64,000 bases of DNA from Bin87 sp965232895 (GTDB lineage Bacteria > Chloroflexota > Dehalococcoidia > Lucifugimonadales > UBA3495). The translations under genes and the position numbers were made by a program. The notes beneath the pieces were generated by a model. The model had not been told where the DNA came from. It did not search any database and saw only the letters and a list, made by a program, of their open reading frames with translations. Below are positions 25,511 to 34,143 of this stretch, one piece after another; the first letter of the stretch is position 1; every line of letters begins with the position of its first letter. Where the stretch lies: NCBI GenBank assembly GCA_965232895.1, contig OZ247430.1, positions 2,294,001-2,358,000 of the forward strand, written 5' to 3'.

Positions 25511-27232
25511 TTACACGTCCTCAACGGGCATGGTGGCGATGCCGTAGGTGCCGTAGAAGAAGTTGGCGTAGTGGGTGGAGCCGCCCGTGACGAAGAGCAG
25601 GTACTGCTCCGGATCCTCCAGCGCCGGGATGGTGGCGTCCGGATCGTCGGCCAGGCGCTGCAACTCCGGATGGCGCAGCCACTTGCCGTCGGCGTCGGTG
25701 GGCATGCCGGCCGGGCCGATGGCGTCGCGCAGGGAAGCGCGGCAATGCTCGTGCAGCCACTCCTGGGTTTTGCGTTTGCTAAAACCGGCCTCGGCCAGGA
25801 TCACGGCGCGGGAAGGGCTGAGCATGATGGGATGATAGGGGCTCTGGTACTCCACCCGCTGGTTGGTGTGGCCCACCTGCGCGGACTGCCGGCCTTTGAT
25901 CCAGCTGCCACCGCCAGCATGGCGGTAGAACATCATGGAGGCGATGTTGTTCAGCGTGTCCAGGTGGTTCTTCGAGGCGTTGTCCAGGATGTCGGTGGGC
26001 CCGGTGACGGTGATCACGGTGACCGCGCTTTCGTCGGGACGGAACCCCTTGTCCACGTGGTAGGGCTGCCAGGGACTGACCTCTTCGTTCTCGGCGATGC
26101 ACATGCCGAACTTGGTGGGCAGGCCGATGAAGTTGGGATCTCCCGCGCCGGCCTTGCAGTAGCCGATGTTGATCAGGCAGAGGCGCAGCGCCCGGCCGAT
26201 GGCGGTGTTGGCCTTGTTGACAACGCCCGGGCCCATGGCCGACGTGCCGTAGTTGATTCCAGCCCTGGCCGCTATTGGGCCGTTCACCAGGATCAACGGC
26301 GCCTCGGTGTGGCCGGACACCTGCATGTCGCGGTGGTTCATCTCCGGCTGCGCGATGCACTCCAGGGCGGCCAGCAGGATGGGAAACTGCGCCGGCTGGC
26401 AACCGGCCATGACCGCGTTGATGGCGATCTTCTCGACGGTGGCCAGGCCGAAGCCGGGCTCCATGACCATTACCACGTCCTGCGGATCACGCCGGGCGCC
26501 CTTGAGCATGGCCTCCACGGCGGCGGGAGTGGGCGGCACGATGGGCATGCCGTCGCTCCAGTCGCGCTCCTCCATGAAACGGTTCACCGCGTCGAGCCCC
26601 AGGGGCGTGTCGTCCAGTTCCACGGTGAAAACGTCGGTCTCGCTGTGCCCGTTGGCGGCGCCGGAAAGGTCCGCGGAGGCGGACATGCGGGTCAAGCCGA
26701 GGATGATGTTGTCGATCTGCTCGTCCACCATCCCGTGGATGTAGTCAGGCTGCTGGCCGGTGCAGGCATGGGGAATGGTTACGAAGGCGGTGGCGGGCTG
26801 TCCCCAGCCATCGACGCAGGACTGCCAGGCGCGGGCGAAGCTGCGCGCGGCGATGCCCACGGCAGGCACGCCGGCCTTTTCCATGGCTACCATGTCGTGG
26901 GCAAGCCACGACGTGCAGCCCCCTCAATGCGCCGCGGCGCCCACCATGGCGTCAACTTCGGTGGCGATGCGGCCGGCCTCCTCCTCGTCGATATGCACGC
27001 CACGGCTCAGCGACGGACGGCCATCGCGCAGGTTGCCGCCGTAGCTTTCGAACCGGACGTTCGTGAAGCGTCGGCCGAGGCGCTCGGCGACGCGGTTGAC
27101 GGCAACGTCGGCTCCGCCGGTCATATTGTTGTAGAGGCCGATGGTCTTGCCCTCGAGGGTTTCCAGGCGCGGGGCTGGCTGCACCTTGAAGTCAACGCGC
27201 GCTGCGGCCGGGGACATGATCTGCAACTTCAT
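25511..27232 (-). CDS. UGSC family protein, candidate selenoprotein (in-frame TGA at 26924-26926)
   Basis: The frame runs from ATG 27232 (GGAGGAG about 8 nt upstream) to 25511, 573 residues, with one in-frame TGA at codon 103. The N-terminal part contains LETLEGKTIGLYNNMTGGAD, and residues just before the TGA are VDAMVGAAAH. After it the sequence is GGCTSWLAHDMVAMEKAGVP. This matches the UGSC (CGSC) (seleno)protein motif U-G-x-C-T-S-W, in which the first residue is selenocysteine or cysteine. The C-terminal 400 residues form a second domain with many conserved Gly and no recognised function. A 7-bp stem-loop lies 18 nt after the TGA. The alternative is two genes divided by a stop. Confidence 0.8.
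26894..26912 (-). promoter_or_regulatory. Candidate bacterial SECIS element of the UGSC gene
   Basis: On the coding strand GTCGTGG and CCACGAC form a perfect 7-bp stem around the 5-nt loop CTTGC. The loop begins 18 nt after the TGA. Two more outer pairs form across one mismatch. The loop G is at position four and not among the first two, so the fit to the consensus is weaker than at 3173-3191. Confidence 0.5.
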
Positions 27233-27338
27233 AGTGATTCTCCTCCGATTCGGAGCCTCGAAGACGTGTAGGTTAGAGGACGTGCGGGTTGGTCGCAGTC
27301 TATTTGCCGATGCCGGTTCCGTCAACGCGCCGAGTAGT

Positions 27339-27526
27339 CTCACGCGTACCCATTTTGTCTTTTACATCCATGCACCGGATGAACAGGATTTGATTGATTA
27401 CTGTGAACGCTTCCGCGCTCTTGACGATGCTGAAAATTGAACACCCCACCCGCACGCCATCATCCGGTCTATCCTGTTTATCGATGTAAATTGGCTCCCG
27501 TAGTCGTCAAACCGGGTACGCATGAG
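27339..27526. mobile_element. MITE-like element with terminal inverted repeats, copy 1
   Basis: This 188-bp element begins CTCACGCGTACCCA and ends GGGTACGCATGAG, complementary ends. It is flanked by a 10-bp repeat with one mismatch (GCCGAGTAGT at 27329-27338 and ACCGAGTAGT at 27527-27536), which looks like a target duplication. It contains ACAGGATTTGATTGATTACT, also found in the copy at 53533-53697. It encodes no protein of note. It lies in the 550-nt gap between the UGSC gene and the STAS gene; the rest of the gap holds only the element at 27675-27706. Confidence 0.7.
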
Positions 27527-27674
27527 ACCGAGTAGTCAGTCAAAGCGCGCGCCTGGGCCGACACGAAGGGCTGGCGGACCTGCTGCGCAGATCGTTCACG
27601 ATGACGGATAGCGCCACCAGCGCCGGCGCCAGACATGTGTGTGACAAACTCGAGCGGATCAGGGCACACAAAAT

Positions 27675-27706
27675 CCGATTTGGTGATACAATTCACCGAA
27701 AATCGG
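27675..27706 (+). promoter_or_regulatory. Inverted repeat overlapping an extended -10 box
   Basis: CCGATTT-GGTGA (27675-27686) is complementary to TCACC-(GA)-AAATCGG (27693-27706). The 6-nt centre is TACAAT, which with the upstream TG forms an extended -10 (TGATACAAT). The STAS gene starts 79 nt downstream of the dyad. A promoter controlled by a dimeric regulator binding this dyad is plausible; a -35 box is not clear. Confidence 0.35.
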
Positions 27707-27784
27707 CATGAGCCGTTGGCATGCGTATTGGCGTTTCCGCCAGTGCCTTCAAACGACTGCCAGCGCAATCCAGGAGACAGCATC

Positions 27785-28123
27785 ATGGCAATTGATTTCC
27801 AGAGGAATCAGGGTACTCTGATTATTGAGGCTGCCGAACGGGTCGACAGCACCAACGCGCAGCGCTTCCTCGAAGATCTGGATGCCGCCATCGAACCCAC
27901 CGATCAGGTGGTTATCCTCGACATGGAAAAGCTTACGTACATCAGTAGTGCGGGTCTCAGGGTGGTTCTGCAGACTGCGAAGACTTTGCAGCGGCAGAAC
28001 TCCGGCTTCGCGCTGTGCGCACTGTCGGGAACGGTGCGGGAAGTTTTTGAAATCAGCGGTTTCGACCAGGTCATCGCTATCCATCCGTCGCAGGAAGAAG
28101 CCATCGCCGCACTGAAAGGTTAG
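27785..28123 (+). CDS. STAS-domain anti-anti-sigma factor
   Basis: The 112-residue protein starts MAIDFQRNQGTLIIEAAERV. The domain pattern is standard, with the phospho-acceptor region YISSAGLRVVLQTAKTLQ (SSAG, Ser at the usual position) and a C-terminal FEISGFDQVIAIH. In partner-switching systems the STAS protein binds the anti-sigma kinase when dephosphorylated. The next two genes encode a phosphatase with a receiver domain and an RsbW-like kinase, so a complete switch is present. It is the first gene of this locus. Confidence 0.9.
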   Translation: MAIDFQRNQGTLIIEAAERVDSTNAQRFLEDLDAAIEPTDQVVILDMEKLTYISSAGLRVVLQTAKTLQRQNSGFALCALSGTVREVFEISGFDQVIAIHPSQEEAIAALKG

Positions 28124-28198
28124 TCTTGTGCGGGCAGCCGGCTGCGCGACCCAAAATTCATGGAGAGCGGGCGCAGGCCGCCCGCCAGGGATGGAATC

Positions 28199-29368
28199 AT
28201 GGCAGAAACGTCAGGACCATACCGGATACTCGTAGTCGACGACGAGCCCGACCTGGAACCGCTGGTACTGCAGCGGATGCGTCGGGCGATCCGTTCTGGC
28301 CGTTACCAGTTCGTATTTGCGCAGAATGGAGTGGAAGCGCTCGAGACCCTTAATCAAGACGACGCAATCGACATGGTGTTGTCCGACATCAATATGCCTC
28401 AGATGGACGGACTGGCGTTGTTGTCGCATATTCCGGACGTTGCTCCCGACGTACACGCCGTAATCATCTCCGCTTATGGAGATATGAAAAATATTCGCTC
28501 CGCAATGAACCTGGGAGCGTTTGATTTCGTCACCAAACCGGTAGATTTTGAAGACCTGCGCATCACGATCGAGCGCGCCCTTTCCAACCTTGAGGCCTGG
28601 CGCGCGGCGACGGCATCGCGAGAACGGTTGGTGGCGCTGGAAAACGAGCTCGACGTCGCCAACAAGATGCAGCAGTCGATCCTGCCCACGGAGTTCCCCC
28701 GCCAGCCCGGATTCCAGATACACGGCAGCATGACCCCGGCCCGGGTTGTGGGCGGGGACTTTTTCGACGTTGTGTACCTGGACAACGGCCGCATCGGGTT
28801 GGCCGTGGCGGATGTCTCGGACAAAGGCGTGCCCGCGGCGCTGTTCATGATGGCCAGCCGCACGCTGCTCAAGAGCGCCGCCATGGGGCTCAAGACTCCG
28901 CGCGAAGTCCTCACGGAAGTAAACGATCTGCTGTACGACGACAACGACGCGATGATGTTCGTCACCCTGTTTTACGCGGTGTACGATCCGGCGACCGGGG
29001 AAATGACCTACGCCAACGGCGGCCACAACGCGCCGCTCATCGTGCACGTTGACGGTACCTCCACGGTCCTGCCCGGCACCCACGGGATCGCACTGGGTGT
29101 TATGCCGGGTATGAACTACGACGAACGGACGATTTCCATCTCCCCAGGCGATACCGTGGTGTTTTACACCGACGGCGTCACGGAGGCTGTGAATGAGGAA
29201 TCGGAGGAATTCGGGATGGAACGGCTGCAGCAGGTGTTCACGTCGCACCCAGTCCGGGAAGCGGAAGCAGCCACCCAGGCCGTTTTTGACGCAGTGAACC
29301 AATTCGCCGGTAATGTGGCGCAGTTCGACGATATCACGTGCCTCATTTTCCGTCGCAGTGAGCCCTAG
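28199..29368 (+). CDS. Response regulator fused to PP2C (SpoIIE/RsbU-type) phosphatase
   Basis: The 389-residue protein is given here from the Met of MAETSGPYRILVVDDEPD; an ATG at 28160 gives 13 more residues. The receiver domain (residues 1-125) has VVDDEPD, MVLSDINMPQMDG with the phospho-acceptor Asp, and ISAYGD and TKPVDF for the Thr/Lys positions. A coiled linker (RLVALENELDVANKMQQSIL) leads to the PP2C domain: VVGGDFFDV, AVADVSDKGVPAALFM, then FYTDGVTEAVNEE and a C-terminal AQFDDITCLIF. These supply the metal-binding Asp residues. It should dephosphorylate the STAS protein when activated by a histidine kinase. Confidence 0.92.
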   Translation: MAETSGPYRILVVDDEPDLEPLVLQRMRRAIRSGRYQFVFAQNGVEALETLNQDDAIDMVLSDINMPQMDGLALLSHIPDVAPDVHAVIISAYGDMKNIRSAMNLGAFDFVTKPVDFEDLRITIERALSNLEAWRAATASRERLVALENELDVANKMQQSILPTEFPRQPGFQIHGSMTPARVVGGDFFDVVYLDNGRIGLAVADVSDKGVPAALFMMASRTLLKSAAMGLKTPREVLTEVNDLLYDDNDAMMFVTLFYAVYDPATGEMTYANGGHNAPLIVHVDGTSTVLPGTHGIALGVMPGMNYDERTISISPGDTVVFYTDGVTEAVNEESEEFGMERLQQVFTSHPVREAEAATQAVFDAVNQFAGNVAQFDDITCLIFRRSEP

Positions 29369-29371
29369 GCT

Positions 29372-29785
29372 ATGACCCCCCCGGTGTATTTGAAGATAGC
29401 GCCCAACCATGACCAGCTCGAATTGATCCCGGCGGCGGTCGAGGAGTTCGCAGAGCGTGACAACTGGCCGCCGGATCTGGTTTTCAAGCTGAACCTGGTC
29501 CTGGAAGAACTGGGCGTCAACATCGTCAACTACAGCGGCGCAACCGGGGACATCGAAATATCGCTGGCGTCCGACTCGGAAAGAGTAACCGTGGAGATTT
29601 CGGACGACGGCCGGCCATTCAACCCTCTGGTGGACCAGGATGCCCCGGATGTTTCCGCCTCGTTGGGCGACAGGCCCATCGGCGGGCTCGGCATCCATCT
29701 GGTGCGGTCGATGATGGACGAAATGCGGTACAGCAGGGAAGACGGCAAGAATAAGCTGGCGATAACCAAGCGCAAGTCAGAGTGA
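29372..29785 (+). CDS. RsbW-like serine kinase / anti-sigma factor (HATPase_c)
   Basis: The 137-residue protein is an isolated HATPase_c domain. FKLNLVLEELGVNIVNY is the N-box, ISDDGRPFNP the G1 region and RPIGGLGIHLVRSMMDEMRY the G2/lid region. Its size and context are those of RsbW/SpoIIAB-type kinases, which phosphorylate a STAS partner and hold a sigma factor. It begins 3 nt after the phosphatase stop. The regulated sigma factor is not in the window. Confidence 0.9.
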   Translation: MTPPVYLKIAPNHDQLELIPAAVEEFAERDNWPPDLVFKLNLVLEELGVNIVNYSGATGDIEISLASDSERVTVEISDDGRPFNPLVDQDAPDVSASLGDRPIGGLGIHLVRSMMDEMRYSREDGKNKLAITKRKSE

Positions 29786-29900
29786 CTCCGGCGGTTTGGT
29801 TCTCGACTGCGCTCATATCGATACGCCGTAGTTGCCTGGCTGCCCCTATCTGCCGCCCCACCCCGCAACGCCACAATCCGGTGAGATCAGAGGCTAATCG

Positions 29901-31178
29901 GTGTTCCGGGCCAACTCAATCGTGAAGATACTCTCGACCGTCGTGATCGCGTGTCTGCTGGCGCTGCTGGCGTGTGGTCCCGATTCGGACCCCGCTGGCG
30001 CCGTGACCGCAACGCCCGCTTCCACGCAACGGAACCTCTCGCCCGCGCCGAATCGCGCTGATCCAGGGATATTCGAAGACCGCATCGTATTCGGTCAATC
30101 CGCCGCGTTCACCGGCCCGGCAGGGCAACTGGGCATCGGCGTGAACCATGGAATTCAAGCCGCATTTGCCGAGGTCAACCGCGCCGGCGGCGTGAACGGA
30201 CGCCGCCTGGAGCTGGTCACCCGAGATGATACCTACGAGCCGGAGCTTGCGATTAACAACACAACGGAGCTCATTGAACAGGAAAATGTTTTTGCGCTGA
30301 TTGGCGCCGTCGGGACTCCCACGTCACGTTCGGCTGTGCCCGTGGCAGAAGCTGCCGGAGTGCCGTACATCGCGCCCTTCACCGGAGCCGCTTTCCTGCG
30401 CGACCCCAAACTCCGCAGCGTCATCAACCTGAGGGCTTCCTACAACCAGGAAACCGAGGAGATGGTCGAACGCTTGACGGAGGACCTGGGCATCGAGCGC
30501 ATCGCGGTCATGTACCAGGATGACTCTTTCGGAAGGGCCGGATTCAACGGGGCGAGCGCCGCGCTGCACAAACGTTACCTGGAACCGGTGTCCGTCGGCC
30601 TGTACCAGCGAAATACCACGGCGGTCAAAACGGGATTGCTGGACGTGCGCAAGGGGAGTCCACAAGCAGTCATCGTGGTGGGCGCTTACCAACCGGTGGC
30701 GGCGGTTATCGCCTGGGCAAGGGAAATCGGCATGAACCCCGTGTTCATGACCGTTTCGTTCGTGGGCAGCAACGCGCTGGCCGAGGAGTTGGGCGCGGGT
30801 GGAAAGGGCGTAATTGTTACCCAGGTCGTCCCATTCCCCACTGATACCTCGAACCCGGTCGTTGCGGCCTATCAGGAAGCTTTAAGAGAATACGACCCCG
30901 GGGTGGAGCCGGGTTTCGTGTCGCTGGAGGGGTACCTGGCCGGCCGCCTTGCCATTGCCGGCCTCGAACGTTGCAGCGACAACGTGACCCGCGCGTGTTT
31001 CTTGAGCGTGCTCCGGAACGCTCAGCCGATCGACATGAACGGCGTGGACCTGCGTTACAGCCAGGAAGAGGCGAACCAGTGGTCTGACGCGGTCTACTTG
31101 ACCATGATCGGGGAAGACGGCGCATACGTCCCACTGGATGCTCTGCCGAAGGATGTACTGGGGAGTGAAAACAAATAA
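29901..31178 (+). CDS. LIV-type periplasmic binding protein, lipoprotein
   Basis: The 425-residue protein has a signal peptide with lipobox LLALLACG and then a short Pro/Thr-rich linker. The body has the ABC Leu/Ile/Val-binding (Peripla_BP_6) pattern: RIVFGQSAAFTGPAGQLGIG, FAEVNRAGGVNGRRLELVTR and IGAVGTPTSRSAVPVAEAAG. A type I fold with two lobes is expected. No permease or ATPase gene of a LIV transporter is adjacent. The next gene, a sensor kinase, overlaps by 1 nt (TAATG), so it is more likely a ligand sensor subunit for that kinase than a transport protein. Confidence 0.85.
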   Translation: MFRANSIVKILSTVVIACLLALLACGPDSDPAGAVTATPASTQRNLSPAPNRADPGIFEDRIVFGQSAAFTGPAGQLGIGVNHGIQAAFAEVNRAGGVNGRRLELVTRDDTYEPELAINNTTELIEQENVFALIGAVGTPTSRSAVPVAEAAGVPYIAPFTGAAFLRDPKLRSVINLRASYNQETEEMVERLTEDLGIERIAVMYQDDSFGRAGFNGASAALHKRYLEPVSVGLYQRNTTAVKTGLLDVRKGSPQAVIVVGAYQPVAAVIAWAREIGMNPVFMTVSFVGSNALAEELGAGGKGVIVTQVVPFPTDTSNPVVAAYQEALREYDPGVEPGFVSLEGYLAGRLAIAGLERCSDNVTRACFLSVLRNAQPIDMNGVDLRYSQEEANQWSDAVYLTMIGEDGAYVPLDALPKDVLGSENK

Positions 31179-33397
31179 TGGCGACACTGACCAAGATACT
31201 CGAACTCCGTTACCGCATTTCTTCCCAGTTGTACCTGGCCCTCGGTGGGGCGGTGTCTCTGACGTTCGCTGCGGCGTTGGTGGGCTGGTTTTCCTTCGAC
31301 CAGGTGGGCGACGCCCAGAACCGGGTCAACGAGCGCAGCGTTCCGGACCTGGCGGCCGCTTTCGACGTCGCTCAATTCAGCAGCGCGCTGGTCGCGGACG
31401 CCGCGGCGCTGCCCACCGCCATCAATGCGGACGAGGTTGCCGTAGTCAGGGAACGGATCGAGGACGCCCACCGGGCATTCGAAGAACAGTTGACGATCCT
31501 GGAGAGCCGCGCCGATGATTCGGAAAAGGCGCGGTTTGATCGCATACGCGCCTACTCGGACACGCTGCTGCTCAACATCGGCGACATGGAAGAGGGCATA
31601 TCGGAGAGGTTCGTGCTGGAACAACAGTCAGACGCGCGGCAGGGCGAGTTGACTGACCTCAGATTTCAACTTGACCATATCGTCGCGCCCGCGCGCGACG
31701 ATCAGCTGTTTTACACCGTTACCGGCCACCGCGAACTGGGCGCGCCACCTGCTGAGTTGAATGTGTACCGGGCGGAGGATGAGCTGACCCGGTTCCATTA
31801 CCTGTCCGAACTGCAGAGTAACGTCAGCATCGCAACGCAGCTTCTCGCCAGCTCGGTCACAGTTTCAGATCCGTCGCTCATCGAGCCCTTGCGGGAACGA
31901 TTCGAATCGTCGGTGTTTCACATCAATCGCAACCTGAGCCGATTGGCGGGGACCGAAGTCCATTCGGAATTGACGCCTCTGTTCTCCCGCTTGCTGGAGC
32001 TGGGGCAGGGTGACGAGAACAGTTTCGAACTGCGCGCGCGCCAACTGGAACTGGGGAACACCCAGGTGGTGCTGCTGGCCAACAACCACGACATCGCAGT
32101 GCTCCTGCTGGGGGAGATGGAATTTCTGGTGCGAACCGCCCGGGACAGCGCGCAGGTTGCCACTGCAGCCTCGGACCAGGCGATATTCACGGGCCGCACG
32201 CTGTTGCTGGCCATCACCGGCTTCAGCGTCGTCGGCGCGGCCCTGATCGCGTGGCTGTTCGTGGGTCGGGTCCTCCTGCACCGCATCGAGATGCTGTCGC
32301 AGTGGATGCGGCAAATGGCCAGCGGCGACCTGGAAGCCCGGGCGGAAATCAGGGGTCGGGACGAGGTGGCCGAAATGGCGGCGGCGCTGGAGGTGTTCCG
32401 TCAGCACGCCATTGAAATCCAGAGGCTGAACCTGGTGGAACAGTTGGCCGAGGAACTTCAGGGCAAGAACGGCGAGCTGGAGCAGGCCCTCAAGGATCTC
32501 AACACCGCCCAGGGCCAGATCGTGATGCGGGAAAAACTGGCCGCCCTCGGTGAGCTCACCGCCGGTGTGGCCCACGAAATCCGCAACCCGCTGAACTTCG
32601 TCAAGAACTTCTCCGAGGCTTCCGAAGATCTACTGGTGGAAATGAAGGAAACCCTGGAAGAGAACGAGGACGGCCAGCTCAACGAGGAACAGCGGGATCT
32701 GCTGGAAGATATCTTCAGCGACCTGACGGAGAACCTGGAACGAATTCGGACCCACGGCAACCGCGCCGACAGTATCGTCAACGACATGTTGATGATGAGC
32801 CGGGAATCGGTGGGACATCAGCCCACGAATATCAACAATCTTCTGGAAGAGCACGCGCGACTGGCTTACCACAGCGCGCGAGCGTCTGACGACAGTTTCC
32901 AGTTGGACATGCAATACGACCTTGACAATTTGATGGAGGAGATCGACATCAACCCTCAGGATATCGGGCGCGTGTTCCTCAATATCGTCAACAACGGTTG
33001 CTATGCAACCAATGAGAAGAGAACGAGTCTCACCGAGGCTGGAAACGGGTCGGACTATTCGCCAACTTTGTGGTTGTCCACCAAGATTGACGACGAGAAC
33101 ATCTCGATACGCATCCGCGACAACGGTGTCGGCATTCCACCGGAAGTGATCGAGAAGATGTTCAATCCGTTCTTCACTACCAAGCCGACCAACAAGGGCA
33201 CCGGGCTCGGCCTTTCCATCTGCAACGACATCGTTCGACGCCACGGTGGGGAAATTCTGGTGGAATCAGCGCCCGGCGAGTTTACGGAAATGACCGTCAG
33301 CCTGCCGTTGCGTCCGCCGGAATCCGCCGCCGACGATCCCGAAGACGAAGATGAAGACGAACCGGTTGCCGCGGTGGCCGCGGTGGGCGATAACTGA
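31178..33397 (+). CDS. Membrane sensor histidine kinase
   Basis: The 739-residue protein has a first transmembrane segment (residues 15-38), a long helical extracytoplasmic region, and a second segment near residues 340-365 (LLLAITGFSVVGAALIAWLF). A HAMP linker follows, with SGDLEARAEIRGRDEVAEMA. The H-box is LTAGVAHEIRNPLNFVKN, the N-box VNNGCYATNE, G1 RIRDNGVGIPPEV and G2 NKGTGLGLSI. A coiled coil lies in between. It likely controls the receiver-PP2C protein in the same locus, and the binding protein upstream would supply its ligand. Confidence 0.9.
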   Translation: MATLTKILELRYRISSQLYLALGGAVSLTFAAALVGWFSFDQVGDAQNRVNERSVPDLAAAFDVAQFSSALVADAAALPTAINADEVAVVRERIEDAHRAFEEQLTILESRADDSEKARFDRIRAYSDTLLLNIGDMEEGISERFVLEQQSDARQGELTDLRFQLDHIVAPARDDQLFYTVTGHRELGAPPAELNVYRAEDELTRFHYLSELQSNVSIATQLLASSVTVSDPSLIEPLRERFESSVFHINRNLSRLAGTEVHSELTPLFSRLLELGQGDENSFELRARQLELGNTQVVLLANNHDIAVLLLGEMEFLVRTARDSAQVATAASDQAIFTGRTLLLAITGFSVVGAALIAWLFVGRVLLHRIEMLSQWMRQMASGDLEARAEIRGRDEVAEMAAALEVFRQHAIEIQRLNLVEQLAEELQGKNGELEQALKDLNTAQGQIVMREKLAALGELTAGVAHEIRNPLNFVKNFSEASEDLLVEMKETLEENEDGQLNEEQRDLLEDIFSDLTENLERIRTHGNRADSIVNDMLMMSRESVGHQPTNINNLLEEHARLAYHSARASDDSFQLDMQYDLDNLMEEIDINPQDIGRVFLNIVNNGCYATNEKRTSLTEAGNGSDYSPTLWLSTKIDDENISIRIRDNGVGIPPEVIEKMFNPFFTTKPTNKGTGLGLSICNDIVRRHGGEILVESAPGEFTEMTVSLPLRPPESAADDPEDEDEDEPVAAVAAVGDN

Positions 33398-33426
33398 CGC
33401 GCAGCTATCGGACGCCGCTGGATCGC

Positions 33427-34131
33427 TTACGAGAACAGGCGTTGCGTTAGCCCGGCCGACTCGCCGGCATCGATGAGATGCGGCCCATCGTTGGTCACCA
33501 GGTTGACCGCCGTCGAAACCTCTCGTACCGACATGTCCGGCCAATCGCGGCTGTCCAACATCGCCAGGAGCGCGTCGGGCCCGGTCTGGCCTGAGAGCCA
33601 AGTTTCGAACTGCTCTGGCGGCAGGATGACGGGCATGCGGTGGTGAATGGGCGCTACCAGGCTGTTGGCGGCGGTGGTGATGATCACGCAGGCGCCCGGG
33701 TCTTCGTCGGGCGATTGCGCGCCATACCGGATCCCCGCGAAGGCGACGGGGTCACCGGCACGGTGTGAAACCCACCGGGGCGTTTTGGTCCGCCCCGTGC
33801 CGGCCTGCCATTCGTAAAACCCGTTGGCCGGCACCAGGCACCGGCGGGTCGCAAAGGCGTTGCGAAAGATCGGTCGCAGGTGGACGGTCTCAGCGCGCGC
33901 GTTGAACAGGAGCCGTGGAGCCGACCTGCTGTTCCCGCTGCGGGAAGGGGTCAAGCCCCAGCGCGTCATGCTGGCGGCGCGGGCGTCGCCGTCGCTGAGG
34001 ACCGTGAGGATCGGTGCAGTGGGAGGGATGTTCCAGCGCGGGAGGTAGGAACCCTGCAAGGGCTCGGCCCGGAAATCGAAATGACCGGCCAGGTCACCAA
34101 TCTCAGCGAAAAGGCCAAAACGTCCGCACAT
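33427..34131 (-). CDS. SRAP family abasic-site protein (YedK/HMCES-like)
   Basis: The 234-residue protein begins MCGRFGLF with the conserved Cys2 that crosslinks to abasic sites in single-stranded DNA. NARAETVHLRPIFRNAF, then RRCLVPANGFYEWQ, with the Glu of the EW motif, and HHRMPVILPPEQFETWL with the conserved His are all present. It lies 12 nt downstream of dnaN and shares its strand, so the two probably form an operon. The protein shields replication-blocking abasic sites and is later removed or released. Confidence 0.92.
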   Translation of the reverse strand: MCGRFGLFAEIGDLAGHFDFRAEPLQGSYLPRWNIPPTAPILTVLSDGDARAASMTRWGLTPSRSGNSRSAPRLLFNARAETVHLRPIFRNAFATRRCLVPANGFYEWQAGTGRTKTPRWVSHRAGDPVAFAGIRYGAQSPDEDPGACVIITTAANSLVAPIHHRMPVILPPEQFETWLSGQTGPDALLAMLDSRDWPDMSVREVSTAVNLVTNDGPHLIDAGESAGLTQRLFS

Positions 34132-34143
34132 GGTGGAATGCGC

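Noticed and set aside
25571..27271. Plus-strand open frame of 566 codons opposite the UGSC gene
   Set aside because: It is antisense to a conserved protein, and its composition has no domain character.
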